Shown: in pieces, positions 13,224-28,908 of the stretch
Layout of the letters: every line of letters begins with the position of its first letter
Position numbering within the stretch: the first letter of the stretch is position 1
NCBI GenBank assembly: GCA_944470555.2
Contig: OX104130.1
Location: forward strand, 41,759,491 to 41,823,490
Origin: Heterobilharzia americana
Taxonomy: Eukaryota; Platyhelminthes; Trematoda; Strigeidida; Schistosomatidae
Direction of reading: 5' to 3'
Length of the DNA stretch: 64,000 nucleotides
The notes under the pieces: model-generated
Told to the model about the DNA's origin: nothing
The model's database searches: none
What the model saw: the letters and a program-made list of their open reading frames with translations, nothing else
Position numbers and translations under genes: made by a program

Positions 13224-13890
13224 GTAAGTGATGTCATATAATTAACCAATTCTGCTGCCGGTATTTTTCTCACCATTATTTGTCACATATTGAAATTTTA
13301 GAAAAGCTTATGTGTGTTACTTTTTTTCCCAGTTCATCTTCGTTATTTCCTGTGGTTTCACCAGTAATAAGAATTTCAGCAAGTGAAACTAATAACCTCT
13401 CATGCTAAGCTTTACTGTTCCTAACACAGTAAAAATCGATTTCCATTCCGTGTTACTTCACGTTAGAGATACTGAAACGGTGGAGCATTGGTGTAAGCAT
13501 TTAAATTCCAATTATCAGTTAATGATTTCGGTAGTTGGTGAAAAACCGTTGATATCAAGTAACGAGTGGTAATCTACCCCAGTTAATTCGACCTGGGTTT
13601 CAAAGTAGTATCATAAACCCACACACTCTATGATTTGTCACATTGATTACCTGAATACTAATTTTTATTCTTAGCAGTCGTATTGAAAATGAGTTTTATT
13701 AGCAGTTAACAGTGATCAAAGCATGTAACAAGATTAATTTGAATAAATGTAACTCAACTGTAAGAATCTTTTATGATCCCCTTTGAAGTTTTAAATGTTA
13801 AATCTGAAATTATGATTTAATCGTTAACGTATGTGGCCATATCAAACTATTAATATCAGTCAGTAGTTTATTTTTTGTACACTTCACACT

Positions 13891-13970
<80 letters not shown>

Positions 13971-16900
13971 GTCATCAGTCATCAGTCATCAGTCATCAGT
14001 CATCAGTCATCAGTCATCAGTCATCAGTCATCAGTCATCAGTCATCAGTCATCAGTCATCAGTCATCAGTCATCAGTCATCAGTCATCAGTCATCAGTCA
14101 TCAGTCATCAGTCATCAGTCATCAGTCATCAGTCATCAGTCATCAGTCATCAGTCATCAGTCATCAGTCATCAGTCATCAGTCATCAGTCATCAGTCATC
14201 AGTCATCAGTCATCAGTCATCAGTCATCAGTCATCAGTCATCAGTCATCAGTCATCAGTCATCAGTCATCAGTCATCAGTCATCAGTCATCAGTCATCAG
14301 TCATCAGTCATCAGTCATCAGTCATCAGTCATCAGTCATCAGTCATCAGTCATCAGTCATCAGTCATCAGTCATCAGTCATCAGTCATCAGTCATCAGTC
14401 ATCAGTCATCAGTCATCAGTCATCAGTCATCAGTCATCAGTCATCAGTCATCAGTCATCAGTCATCAGTCATCAGTCATCAGTCATCAGTCATCAGTCAT
14501 CAGTCATCAGTCATCAGTCATCAGTCATCAGTCATCAGTCATCAGTCATCAGTCATCAGTCATCAGTCATCAGTCATCAGTCATCAGTCATCAGTCATCA
14601 GTCATCAGTCATCAGTCATCAGTCATCAGTCATCAGTCATCAGTCATCAGTCATCAGTCATCAGTCATCAGTCATCAGTCATCAGTCATCAGTCATCAGT
14701 CATCAGTCATCAGTCATCAGTCATCAGTCATCAGTCATCAGTCATCAGTCATCAGTCATCAGTCATCAGTCATCAGTCATCAGTCATCAGTCATCAGTCA
14801 TCAGTCATCAGTCATCAGTCATCAGTCATCAGTCATCAGTCATCAGTCATCAGTCATCAGTCATCAGTCATCAGTCATCAGTCATCAGTCATCAGTCATC
14901 AGTCATCAGTCATCAGTCATCAGTCATCAGTCATCAGTCATCAGTCATCAGTCATCAGTCATCAGTCATCAGTCATCAGTCATCAGTCATCAGTCATCAG
15001 TCATCAGTCATCAGTCATCAGTCATCAGTCATCAGTCATCAGTCATCAGTCATCAGTCATCAGTCATCAGTCATCAGTCATCAGTCATCAGTCATCAGTC
15101 ATCAGTCATCAGTCATCAGTCATCAGTCATCAGTCATCAGTCATCAGTCATCAGTCATCAGTCATCAGTCATCAGTCATCAGTCATCAGTCATCAGTCAT
15201 CAGTCATCAGTCATCAGTCATCAGTCATCAGTCATCAGTCATCAGTCATCAGTCATCAGTCATCAGTCATCAGTCATCAGTCATCAGTCATCAGTCATCA
15301 GTCATCAGTCATCAGTCATCAGTCATCAGTCATCAGTCATCAGTCATCAGTCATCAGTCATCAGTCATCAGTCATCAGTCATCAGTCATCAGTCATCAGT
15401 CATCAGTCATCAGTCATCAGTCATCAGTCATCAGTCATCAGTCATCAGTCATCAGTCATCAGTCATCAGTCATCAGTCATCAGTCATCAGTCATCAGTCA
15501 TCAGTCATCAGTCATCAGTCATCAGTCATCAGTCATCAGTCATCAGTCATCAGTCATCAGTCATCAGTCATCAGTCATCAGTCATCAGTCATCAGTCATC
15601 AGTCATCAGTCATCAGTCATCAGTCATCAGTCATCAGTCATCAGTCATCAGTCATCAGTCATCAGTCATCAGTCATCAGTCATCAGTCATCAGTCATCAG
15701 TCATCAGTCATCAGTCATCAGTCATCAGTCATCAGTCATCAGTCATCAGTCATCAGTCATCAGTCATCAGTCATCAGTCATCAGTCATCAGTCATCAGTC
15801 ATCAGTCATCAGTCATCAGTCATCAGTCATCAGTCATCAGTCATCAGTCATCAGTCATCAGTCATCAGTCATCAGTCATCAGTCATCAGTCATCAGTCAT
15901 CAGTCATCAGTCATCAGTCATCAGTCATCAGTCATCAGTCATCAGTCATCAGTCATCAGTCATCAGTCATCAGTCATCAGTCATCAGTCATCAGTCATCA
16001 GTCATCAGTCATCAGTCATCAGTCATCAGTCATCAGTCATCAGTCATCAGTCATCAGTCATCAGTCATCAGTCATCAGTCATCAGTCATCAGTCATCAGT
16101 CATCAGTCATCAGTCATCAGTCATCAGTCATCAGTCATCAGTCATCAGTCATCAGTCATCAGTCATCAGTCATCAGTCATCAGTCATCAGTCATCAGTCA
16201 TCAGTCATCAGTCATCAGTCATCAGTCATCAGTCATCAGTCATCAGTCATCAGTCATCAGTCATCAGTCATCAGTCATCAGTCATCAGTCATCAGTCATC
16301 AGTCATCAGTCATCAGTCATCAGTCATCAGTCATCAGTCATCAGTCATCAGTCATCAGTCATCAGTCATCAGTCATCAGTCATCAGTCATCAGTCATCAG
16401 TCATCAGTCATCAGTCATCAGTCATCAGTCATCAGTCATCAGTCATCAGTCATCAGTCATCAGTCATCAGTCATCAGTCATCAGTCATCAGTCATCAGTC
16501 ATCAGTCATCAGTCATCAGTCATCAGTCATCAGTCATCAGTCATCAGTCATCAGTCATCAGTCATCAGTCATCAGTCATCAGTCATCAGTCATCAGTCAT
16601 CAGTCATCAGTCATCAGTCATCAGTCATCAGTCATCAGTCATCAGTCATCAGTCATCAGTCATCAGTCATCAGTCATCAGTCATCAGTCATCAGTCATCA
16701 GTCATCAGTCATCAGTCATCAGTCATCAGTCATCAGTCATCAGTCATCAGTCATCAGTCATCAGTCATCAGTCATCAGTCATCAGTCATCAGTCATCAGT
16801 CATCAGTCATCAGTCATCAGTCATCAGTCATCAGTCATCAGTCATCAGTCATCAGTCATCAGTCATCAGTCATCAGTCATCAGTCATCAGTCATCAGTCA

Positions 16901-18190
16901 TCAGTCATCAGTCATCAGTCATCAGTCATCAGTCATCAGTCATCAGTCATCAGTCATCAGTCATCAGTCATCAGTCATCAGTCATCAGTCATCAGTCATC
17001 AGTCATCAGTCATCAGTCATCAGTCATCAGTCATCAGTCATCAGTCATCAGTCATCAGTCATCAGTCATCAGTCATCAGTCATCAGTCATCAGTCATCAG
17101 TCATCAGTCATCAGTCATCAGTCATCAGTCATCAGTCATCAGTCATCAGTCATCAGTCATCAGTCATCAGTCATCAGTCATCAGTCATCAGTCATCAGTC
17201 ATCAGTCATCAGTCATCAGTCATCAGTCATCAGTCATCAGTCATCAGTCATCAGTCATCAGTCATCAGTCATCAGTCATCAGTCATCAGTCATCAGTCAT
17301 CAGTCATCAGTCATCAGTCATCAGTCATCAGTCATCAGTCATCAGTCATCAGTCATCAGTCATCAGTCATCAGTCATCAGTCATCAGTCATCAGTCATCA
17401 GTCATCAGTCATCAGTCATCAGTCATCAGTCATCAGTCATCAGTCATCAGTCATCAGTCATCAGTCATCAGTCATCAGTCATCAGTCATCAGTCATCAGT
17501 CATCAGTCATCAGTCATCAGTCATCAGTCATCAGTCATCAGTCATCAGTCATCAGTCATCAGTCATCAGTCATCAGTCATCAGTCATCAGTCATCAGTCA
17601 TCAGTCATCAGTCATCAGTCATCAGTCATCAGTCATCAGTCATCAGTCATCAGTCATCAGTCATCAGTCATCAGTCATCAGTCATCAGTCATCAGTCATC
17701 AGTCATCAGTCATCAGTCATCAGTCATCAGTCATCAGTCATCAGTCATCAGTCATCAGTCATCAGTCATCAGTCATCAGTCATCAGTCATCAGTCATCAG
17801 TCATCAGTCATCAGTCATCAGTCATCAGTCATCAGTCATCAGTCATCAGTCATCAGTCATCAGTCATCAGTCATCAGTCATCAGTCATCAGTCATCAGTC
17901 ATCAGTCATCAGTCATCAGTCATCAGTCATCAGTCATCAGTCATCAGTCATCAGTCATCAGTCATCAGTCATCAGTCATCAGTCATCAGTCATCAGTCAT
18001 CAGTCATCAGTCATCAGTCATCAGTCATCAGTCATCAGTCATCAGTCATCAGTCATCAGTCATCAGTCATCAGTCATCAGTCATCAGTCATCAGTCATCA
18101 GTCATCAGTCATCAGTCATCAGTCATCAGTCATCAGTCATCAGTCATCAGTCATCAGTCATCAGTCATCAGTCATCAGTCATCAGTCATC
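13971..18190. repeat. Heptamer block (GTCATCA)n, about 600 copies
   Basis: From 13971 the unit GTCATCA repeats in unbroken register. The 420-base (60 x 7) periodicity of the sequence holds to the first 13-mer interruption at about 18191. No substitution was seen in this 4.2-kb stretch on reading through it. Confidence 0.95.
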
Positions 18191-19930
18191 ATCATCAGTC
18201 ATCAGTCATCAGTCATCAGTCATCAGTCATCAGTCATCAGTCATCAGTCATCAGTCATCAGTCATCAGTCATCAGTCATCATCATCAGTCATCAGTCATC
18301 AGTCATCAGTCATCAGTCATCAGTCATCAGTCATCAGTCATCAGTCATCATCAGTCATCAGTCATCAGTCATCAGTCATCAGTCATCAGTCATCAGTCAT
18401 CAGTCATCAGTCATCAGTCATCAGTCATCATCATCAGTCATCAGTCATCAGTCATCAGTCATCAGTCATCAGTCATCAGTCATCAGTCATCAGTCATCAG
18501 TCATCAGTCATCAGTCATCAGTCATCAGTCATCAGTCATCAGTCATCAGTCATCAGTCATCAGTCATCAGTCATCAGTCATCAGTCATCAGTCATCAGTC
18601 ATCAGTCATCAGTCATCAGTCATCAGTCATCAGTCATCAGTCATCAGTCATCAGTCATCAGTCATCAGTCATCAGTCATCAGTCATCAGTCATCAGTCAT
18701 CAGTCATCAGTCATCAGTCATCAGTCATCAGTCATCAGTCATCAGTCATCATCATCAGTCATCAGTCATCAGTCATCAGTCATCAGTCATCAGTCATCAG
18801 TCATCAGTCATCAGTCATCAGTCATCAGTCATCAGTCATCAGTCATCAGTCATCAGTCATCAGTCATCAGTCATCAGTCATCAGTCATCAGTCATCAGTC
18901 ATCAGTCATCAGTCATCAGTCATCAGTCATCAGTCATCAGTCATCAGTCATCAGTCATCAGTCATCAGTCATCAGTCATCAGTCATCAGTCATCAGTCAT
19001 CAGTCATCATCATCAGTCATCAGTCATCATCATCAGTCATCAGTCATCAGTCATCAGTCATCAGTCATCAGTCATCAGTCATCAGTCATCAGTCATCAGT
19101 CATCAGTCATCATCATCAGTCATCAGTCATCAGTCATCATCAGTCATCAGTCATCATCATCAGTCATCAGTCATCAGTCATCAGTCATCAGTCATCAGTC
19201 ATCAGTCATCAGTCATCAGTCATCAGTCATCAGTCATCATCATCAGTCATCAGTCATCAGTCATCAGTCATCAGTCATCAGTCATCAGTCATCAGTCATC
19301 AGTCATCAGTCATCAGTCATCAGTCATCAGTCATCAGTCATCAGTCATCAGTCATCAGTCATCATCATCAGTCATCAGTCATCAGTCATCAGTCATCAGT
19401 CATCATCATCAGTCATCAGTCATCAGTCATCAGTCATCAGTCATCAGTCATCAGTCATCAGTCATCAGTCATCAGTCATCAGTCATCAGTCATCAGTCAT
19501 CAGTCATCAGTCATCAGTCATCAGTCATCAGTCATCAGTCATCAGTCATCAGTCATCAGTCATCAGTCATCAGTCATCAGTCATCAGTCATCAGTCATCA
19601 GTCATCAGTCATCATCATCAGTCATCAGTCATCAGTCATCAGTCATCAGTCATCATCATCAGTCATCAGTCATCAGTCATCAGTCATCAGTCATCATCAT
19701 CAGTCATCAGTCATCAGTCATCATCATCAGTCATCAGTCATCAGTCATCAGTCATCAGTCATCAGTCATCAGTCATCAGTCATCAGTCATCAGTCATCAG
19801 TCATCATCATCAGTCATCAGTCATCAGTCATCAGTCATCAGTCATCATCATCAGTCATCAGTCATCATCATCAGTCATCAGTCATCAGTCATCAGTCATC
19901 AGTCATCATCATCAGTCATCAGTCATCAGT
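18191..19930. repeat. Mixed heptamer / 13-mer block
   Basis: Heptamers continue, but 13-mers (GTCATCATCATCA) appear singly at first (about 18191, 18275, 18425, 18750) and become denser toward 19930. Ten-mers (CAGT plus two CAT) are rare, for example near 18350 and 19140. Confidence 0.9.
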
Positions 19931-21848
19931 CATCATCATCAGTCATCATCATCAGTCATCATCATCAGTCATCATCATCAGTCATCATCATCAGTCATCA
20001 TCATCAGTCATCATCATCAGTCATCATCATCAGTCATCATCATCAGTCATCATCATCAGTCATCATCATCAGTCATCATCATCAGTCATCATCATCAGTC
20101 ATCATCATCAGTCATCATCATCAGTCATCATCATCAGTCATCATCATCAGTCATCATCATCAGTCATCATCATCAGTCATCATCATCAGTCATCATCATC
20201 AGTCATCATCATCAGTCATCATCATCAGTCATCATCATCAGTCATCATCATCAGTCATCATCATCAGTCATCATCATCAGTCATCATCATCAGTCATCAT
20301 CATCAGTCATCATCATCAGTCATCATCATCAGTCATCATCATCAGTCATCATCATCAGTCATCATCATCAGTCATCAGTCATCATCATCAGTCATCATCA
20401 TCAGTCATCATCATCAGTCATCATCATCAGTCATCATCATCAGTCATCATCATCAGTCATCATCATCAGTCATCATCATCAGTCATCATCATCAGTCATC
20501 ATCATCAGTCATCAGTCATCAGTCATCATCATCAGTCATCATCAGTCATCATCATCAGTCATCATCATCAGTCATCAGTCATCAGTCATCATCATCAGTC
20601 ATCATCATCAGTCATCAGTCATCAGTCATCATCATCAGTCATCAGTCATCAGTCATCATCATCAGTCATCAGTCATCATCATCAGTCATCATCATCAGTC
20701 ATCAGTCATCAGTCATCATCATCAGTCATCATCATCAGTCATCATCATCAGTCATCATCATCAGTCATCATCATCAGTCATCATCATCAGTCATCATCAT
20801 CAGTCATCATCATCAGTCATCATCATCAGTCATCAGTCATCATCATCAGTCATCATCATCAGTCATCATCATCAGTCATCAGTCATCAGTCATCATCATC
20901 AGTCATCATCATCAGTCATCATCATCAGTCATCATCATCAGTCATCATCATCAGTCATCATCATCAGTCATCATCATCAGTCATCATCATCAGTCATCAT
21001 CATCAGTCATCATCATCAGTCATCATCATCAGTCATCATCATCAGTCATCATCAGTCATCATCATCAGTCATCATCATCAGTCATCATCATCAGTCATCA
21101 TCATCAGTCATCATCATCAGTCATCATCATCAGTCATCATCATCAGTCATCATCATCAGTCATCATCATCAGTCATCATCATCAGTCATCATCATCAGTC
21201 ATCATCATCAGTCATCATCATCAGTCATCATCATCAGTCATCATCATCAGTCATCATCATCAGTCATCATCATCAGTCATCATCATCAGTCATCATCATC
21301 AGTCATCATCATCAGTCATCATCATCAGTCATCATCATCAGTCATCATCATCAGTCATCATCATCAGTCATCATCATCAGTCATCATCATCAGTCATCAT
21401 CATCAGTCATCATCATCAGTCATCATCATCAGTCATCATCATCAGTCATCATCATCAGTCATCATCATCAGTCATCATCATCAGTCATCATCATCAGTCA
21501 TCATCATCAGTCATCATCATCAGTCATCATCATCAGTCATCATCATCAGTCATCATCATCAGTCATCATCATCAGTCATCATCATCAGTCATCATCATCA
21601 GTCATCATCATCAGTCATCATCATCAGTCATCATCATCAGTCATCATCATCAGTCATCATCATCAGTCATCATCATCAGTCATCATCATCAGTCATCATC
21701 ATCAGTCATCATCATCAGTCATCATCATCAGTCATCATCATCAGTCATCATCATCAGTCATCATCATCAGTCATCATCATCAGTCATCATCATCAGTCAT
21801 CATCATCAGTCATCATCATCAGTCATCATCATCAGTCATCATCATCAG
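19931..21848. repeat. 13-mer block (GTCATCATCATCA)n
   Basis: The 13-base unit dominates with long uninterrupted runs. A few heptamer pairs return at about 20505-20720 and 20830-20895. Confidence 0.9.
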
Positions 21849-22987
<1,139 letters not shown>

Positions 22988-24169
22988 GACAGAAATGGTG
23001 ATACGTTGAGAAGTAATTATCAGGCACACATTCTGAATGTATTTCTGTTTATCACTGTTTCACTTCCTCTTTTTTCTGTGGCAAGGATTTTCTTCTTGTT
23101 TCTTATTGTAAATATTAGGTTTTCGAAACATATTTCTAGAAGAAATTCAGTCGCAAATTGATGTTGAACGTTTTCATTTAACTTAGACGAATATAGGCAA
23201 CTTAAAACTGGTTGATATAGTTGTAAAGAAAAAAAAGTCTATTGTTACCCTCACTAATAATCGAAATATCTGGAATGAATTAATAATAGTGAGTATGGAT
23301 ATAATTAGTACTTTGGTTACAACCACTGAATACTTAGTCACTTTAAAAACATCAAGAGCAGGAATAGCAAACTTATCCTCTTCATTTCATCTAAAAATAT
23401 GGTTTGAAATTCGGTTATGTGAATTATATAGCTTTTCTTAGTCAAGAAAGACATTACGCTCAAGATATTGATGAGCTCATTCCTAAATGATTCAAATAGT
23501 TGTCTTGTGCTTAAACCATGTGGATCACGTAAAGTAGTTTGATCGATTGGCGACATTGTTCCACAAACGCTGATACCCTTCAGTATCATTTGGAGTATTC
23601 ATTGTATAATGTATTATTGCGAGTAGTAGCACAACCTAAATCCCTGTAATAGATAAACTTGTGAACAGTCATCTAAATTCATGAGAAAACGTGACTAGTG
23701 TCGTTTTACGATATGTTGTTGACTCTTACTAATAGCGCACCTCCACGTTGCATCACATCGCTTAGTGGTCACTCTGTAAATATTGGTCTAAGCAATATGG
23801 ACTGAACAACTACATCGGCTGCCTACTAACGACTGATTTATGCACATAATCCATTCTCACAGACAGTTAGTTGTGGCCCGAATAACCTGATGGCCAAGTA
23901 TCTGAATTCAGCACCGAGTGAAGTAAGTGCAAGTTATTGAAAGAATGCCAGTTTCCTCATGATTGCAGATACACCTTGTTAGCTCCACCAGATATAGGCA
24001 CCGGATAGTCGTCTTGAGTCAGAAGATTTGTTTTCTTCTAGTGATAAGTGGTTAGATATATATTTACTGATAATTAATCTAAACTGTAAACTCACCAGAT
24101 ATTGTATAACAGAAAAAGACGTAAGCTGTCGTCAACAGCACATGCAAGTCATTAATAAGACTGTCTTAG

Positions 24170-24470
24170 GTAACCATGGTGTGGTCAACCTGTGTTATTT
24201 ATACTGGGTGACGTTTGAAAGTGGTTCAGAAAACCTGTTTCACTGCAGAATTCTAACTAGAAGCCTCCAGTTTGCCAAACTGGTGCACTACCGACTAAGT
24301 TAAGAGCCCCTCCCCCAATGACCAGGACTTAACTTTATACCAGCCAAAAGATAAAAAACAACAATTTCAATAGGGCTGCCGGCTAACTCATTACGTCGAC
24401 CAACCAGACAGCCGTAATTATCAAGATAACGAAACTGACCAGGTGCAAACAGGGGAAAAACATTTAAAAT
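24170..24470 (-). repeat. tRNA-derived SINE-like repeat (minus)
   Basis: On the minus strand there is a tRNA-like segment: gctcttaacttagtcggtag (A-box-like), a perfect anticodon-type stem ccagt-ttggcaa-actgg, then a degenerate T-arm (ttctagttagaattctgc). The acceptor and T stems are poor, so this is a retroposon head and not a working tRNA. Confidence 0.55.
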
Positions 24471-25146
24471 GTAAGTTACTTATGAGTAGTTAAATCAATA
24501 ACACTGAATAAATCTACAGCTTCGGTTATGACTGCCAACAGGACTTTCTGCCTACTGAGTCCCAACACTTAACATCGAAACTGCTAAGCGCTTTTGCTAA
24601 CATCTTTCTGCATATAGATCTTCACAGAAAGAAAATACACATGCACAACACATGTGGATATTCATCTGTAATGTGTATTCCACAGGGTGATTGAAGAGCT
24701 CATGAACCTTCATCAACTGTGGTAGTTCGTTTATGTGCTACGCATCTTGAGTAATTAATTACCTTCCTCGGTCCGCATTGTTAATTGAAGTAGAGCAAAT
24801 TTAGAAGAGAGATTAGAGTGGTCTAAATGCAACACGATATCATTCCATGAAATAACTGTCTGTTGGTTTAAATAGGGTAGGCTATTTTAAATTTTTGAGA
24901 TTTTATAGGTGAATGACAGGTATTTTAACAGCATGGTTCAAAATCCTCCATAGTGGTGTGATTGAATTCACATGCTATCTTTAGGATCTTGCACATCTCA
25001 CTAACCTTCATGTAACCATTTTTTCTGCTGTCTTATAATTTTATTTTCATTTACTTTCCCTGTTCATATTCTTCGGAAGTGTGACAAATTGTATCCTTGT
25101 GTGATAAACTTTCTGTTTCATGAGCTGCATCTTTCGATTTCCCACT

Positions 25147-25295
25147 GTTGTGATGCCCCAGTATAAAACGTTGTTATGGTTCTGAACATTTTAACGTGTC
25201 ATTCCCACACCATTTTTCCGATATGACTAATGGTCTATTTTCTGCCCCCATTGTAACGTAAATCGCTAATTGGTTAATCTTTACTCTTACTATAC
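25147..25295. repeat. Dispersed repeat, copy 1 (pair with 60827-60968)
   Basis: From ttgtgatgccccagt to ggttaatctttactctta it is closely similar to 60827-60968, sharing blocks such as cattttaacgtgtcattccc and tctgcccccattgtaa. The function and class of the element are unknown. It may be the 3' end of a retroposon. Confidence 0.75.
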
Positions 25296-25482
25296 AAATG
25301 CCTCGAATTGAGGACAAGGTCATTTTTCATGTTATACTTATTCACGTGTTTTGGATTGATTCATTATTATGGTCTCGGAGTAATGCACTCTCCCATCTGC
25401 CAGCTTCGGTCTTCTCTCTATTCGTCCCGGGGTTGCAGTCAGTGGCTCTTGTGTACCAAGTTAACTGTCAGCTAAGCGCGCG

Positions 25483-25495
<13 letters not shown>

Positions 25496-25533
<38 letters not shown>
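25496..25533. repeat. (TA)n dinucleotide tract
   Basis: A pure alternating TA run of about 38 bases. Confidence 0.95.
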
Positions 25534-25534
<1 letters not shown>

Positions 25535-28500
25535 CTATTATCGCTTAGAAACCATAACACCCACCTAATTTTTACATCGTTAAAAGTGGTTTTTTTTAGC
25601 TGGGATCATTTGGAAATAAACTCCCAATGACATATTTTAGTGAGAGCATTCGATGTAAACTTAGAATGATCGGAGAAGTAATTTATCTCACGTGTGTAAT
25701 GATTATGCGCTTCTTTTTAACACAAAAGGTTAATTAGTTAAGTGGTTTATTTTTCATAAATTAGCTCTATCTAGCGTTTTATCTTGAATTTTCGGTTTAT
25801 TTAAGTAAATTAGTTGTTACAATCTGTTTCACTCAAAATAGTCATAGTTATACTTTATAGTCGATTTTATTGATCCTTAGTATCTTGACTGGAAGTAATT
25901 TCTGTAACTTTCAAGGTAATAATTGGTTGATTATTTATTTTGGAAGACGTTTCTCTCAAGTTTATCTGGAATAATAGGAGTGTATATCTTTTCTATATAG
26001 CTGCTGTATTGTAGTTTATTTCCATTTTTAAGAAAGAACGCTTATGCGCAGTTGGTTGAATGCTATAGTAATTCAGCTGTGATTTTTTCGGACTGTATAT
26101 GTCAGTTTCCAATGTATGATAAACGCTTATCGAGAACAGGTTTCACCAGTATACATGTTTGAAATATTTGTTTTTGTGTGCTGCTTATTCTTCAACTCTT
26201 AGTCTTCTATATTAGCACTGAGTTGAAGAAAAACATCACCGTTTCTAAAAAACAATATCATTCTACAAACTGCCTACATATCCATGCAATAATCATGTTG
26301 ACCTCATTTGTGTTTATATTGTACTTGAAAATCCGATCTCTACAAAATTAAATAAGTTATTGAGAAAACTGCATGTTAATTTTAAATTTTTTATATGTAG
26401 CTATCGTGTTGTCGCCTTAGTTTAAATAAGGTAATTTTTCTTGTCAGCTTCATCGTGTAATGCTGATAAGACTGGGGTCTAGCTATGGATCTGACAGGAA
26501 AAGCATGAAAGTCGTTCGAAAACCGTTTTGAAGATATTGAGTCTATCCGTGTATATATTTGGTCATCTGATATTGATTAATCTTCTCGTGTTTGTGATTC
26601 CTCCTCTACTGTTTCATGTTTGATTATAAGTATTTGCTCACCCGCATAATATATAGTTGTGTATAGTATACCGTTATGTATATACAAGCATAAATCTTTT
26701 GAAAAGGTTACTCTTTATGGAGAATTATGTTTTCAAACCATTGTGATAATAATTTTGAAACTATTCATTTTCGTGTATTGTTCTACGATATCTGGTCTAT
26801 TTTCATTTTTGACATTTTGGCTTCTATGTCTTCCTGAAATTGACAATATTTCTGATGGTACTGTGGTAGGTGTAAACCATAATATCACGTTATGTGTAAA
26901 CACCTGTTTTCCAGGGAATTTCGGATTGAATATCTGCCACTGAAATCGATTGTTTTTTCATTGATATTGGTTTTAAAGAACGCAATAACTCAGTTGAAGC
27001 GTTAGTTAAATAGAAGGTTTACTGCAGTTACTGTATGATGTTTTTGAAATTCGCGAGTCAAAATTAGTATAAGCAGTCCAGCATACTGCTATATAATTGA
27101 TTTGAGTCATCATTTATTTAAAAAAACGATTGAAATCCTCTCAAAATAATCACAGCTGAAATAACTTGATCAACATTTGTAATGAAATCGTCAATGTCTA
27201 ATTTCAGCACAGAATCAACAAACCTGACAAAAGGTTTATGCGAATAGGTTATCGCATAGCAGTTGATGTCGCTATCATGCTTTGTGTACTAATCGAAGAC
27301 TATGGACTACCTTTACCATATGACTACTAAAACAAATGACAGCATTGTGGTACGCTGTAGTTGGTGTTACACCTTGACGAACATCATTATTCATCTGTTG
27401 ATCCGTTCTTGTACACAGTCCAGCCCTCTGGGCATTCATTCGATGTCTCAGTAGTCAAGCTGACCATCATGCCGATTGATTAAACCTAACACTTAAAATC
27501 TAACGGTGTCTACTGCTAGTCGCCAGTGTGTTAATGATATTTTCCTCTTTTCAAGGCTGTAAATTAAGTCTGTTTACTGTCATAACATGTAACTTTCATG
27601 ATGCAAAAGCTTGTCATTAGGTGTGGATTTTCAAATCGAGTTCTTTGCTCTGATTGCTGTTATGGTTGGTATTACTCCAATCTGCAATCTAGGTTGCATC
27701 AAACAAAACAGAAGTGAAAAGTTCGTAGCTTTGCTTGTGTCATACCTTGATGATATAGCTATAGCTGTGTGTCATTTGTTGAACAAAACTAAATTTTACC
27801 GAACACTTGCGAACATCGCACTATGGTCTCATCCATTCTTGTAGTGTTAGTCATTTGTTAATACATGCGCTACTTAATCAGCTCTTAGTAGCTATTGAGA
27901 TTCACTATAAAGCCCACTCTAGCAACCGCTGAAATAACCAGTTAGGTCTTCTTATTTCAGATGGAAAGGTAGCTCTCTCATAAATAAGTCAACCTAATCG
28001 GTTATTTTTGCAATTGCTACGGTGACCTTTAGAATTTACTTTCTCTAATGAATACTAGAGAAAATCGTGTTCATGAGAAACGTTATCAATTATATTTCTG
28101 TTATTTGAGGTCAGCTAATGGACAATTTTAGGAGTAGATTTCATACTTACTTGTATTCATCAGTAAAGTGTATTTGCACACTTCAAAATTATATGTTTTT
28201 TTTGGAAAACTCATCTGTCTTGGTTCAAAACACTGCTGAGAGATAACATTACTTCATTTTCTACCATGATAAGTAAACCTTTTTCCACTGAGCTTTTCCC
28301 AATACCACATATCAGGTTTAATGTTGTAGCAAGTGAATTAATGTTTAAACTGTGCTCGTCGATCTCCGTTTTTGCTAGGCAGTCAAGTTACGTAGGGGAA
28401 GTATATCGAAATGTAACGTCTGATAGTAAAAAAAGGTTGGGGAGTGAACGAAAAACTCCTTCCTCTCAAACTCAGTCCACGTGACGTTTGAACGCACACC

Positions 28501-28800
28501 AGCTCTTGAATTGTAGAACATAAATTCAATAGTATGGGGATATTACGGCTGTTCATATCTCGCTAAATTCCCTATAAGACAAGAAAAATCAATGGTATAT
28601 TAAATATATATACGAAAATGTCATGAAAACTTTACTACAGCGCAGAAAAGTTGGTTGGCGTACGAAAAACACAGGAAGATGCAAAAGACTGAGAATTTTT
28701 ACCTTATAATGGAATTTGCAAAGATTATTAGTATTTGTAACCATTTGTCAAATCGATTATTGTAAATTAAGTCATGCGTATATTCTTCCTCCCATTATAG

Positions 28801-28908
28801 AAACGGTCGGTGGATAAAGCATCATCAGGAAAACAACTTGATGACTTTAGCGGCAAGATAACATTTAACAACGTTACATTTTCGTATCCGTCACGTTGTG
28901 AAAAAGTG
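28801..28908 (+). CDS. ABCB transporter exon (NBD1 entry, A-loop)
   Basis: The acceptor is cccattatag and the donor gtatgt. The exon is 36 codons, phase 0/0. It encodes a polar connector (KRSVDKASSGKQLDD) and then the first NBD1 strand with FNNVTFSYPSR. The tyrosine of FSYPSR is the A-loop aromatic residue that stacks on the adenine of ATP in this family. The 15.6-kb intron before it contains the 9.1-kb satellite, so splicing must bring this exon to the TM6 exon across that array. Confidence 0.93.

Noticed and set aside
13971..18190. Reverse-strand heptamer CTGATGA equals the hammerhead core motif and resembles snoRNA C/D boxes
   Set aside because: The GAAA half of the hammerhead, the helices and any spacer diversity are absent; the match is a by-product of the unit sequence.
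27611..27844. Open frame containing YLDDIAIA, like a retroelement RT box
   Set aside because: No other RT blocks lie on either side in any frame; a chance match.
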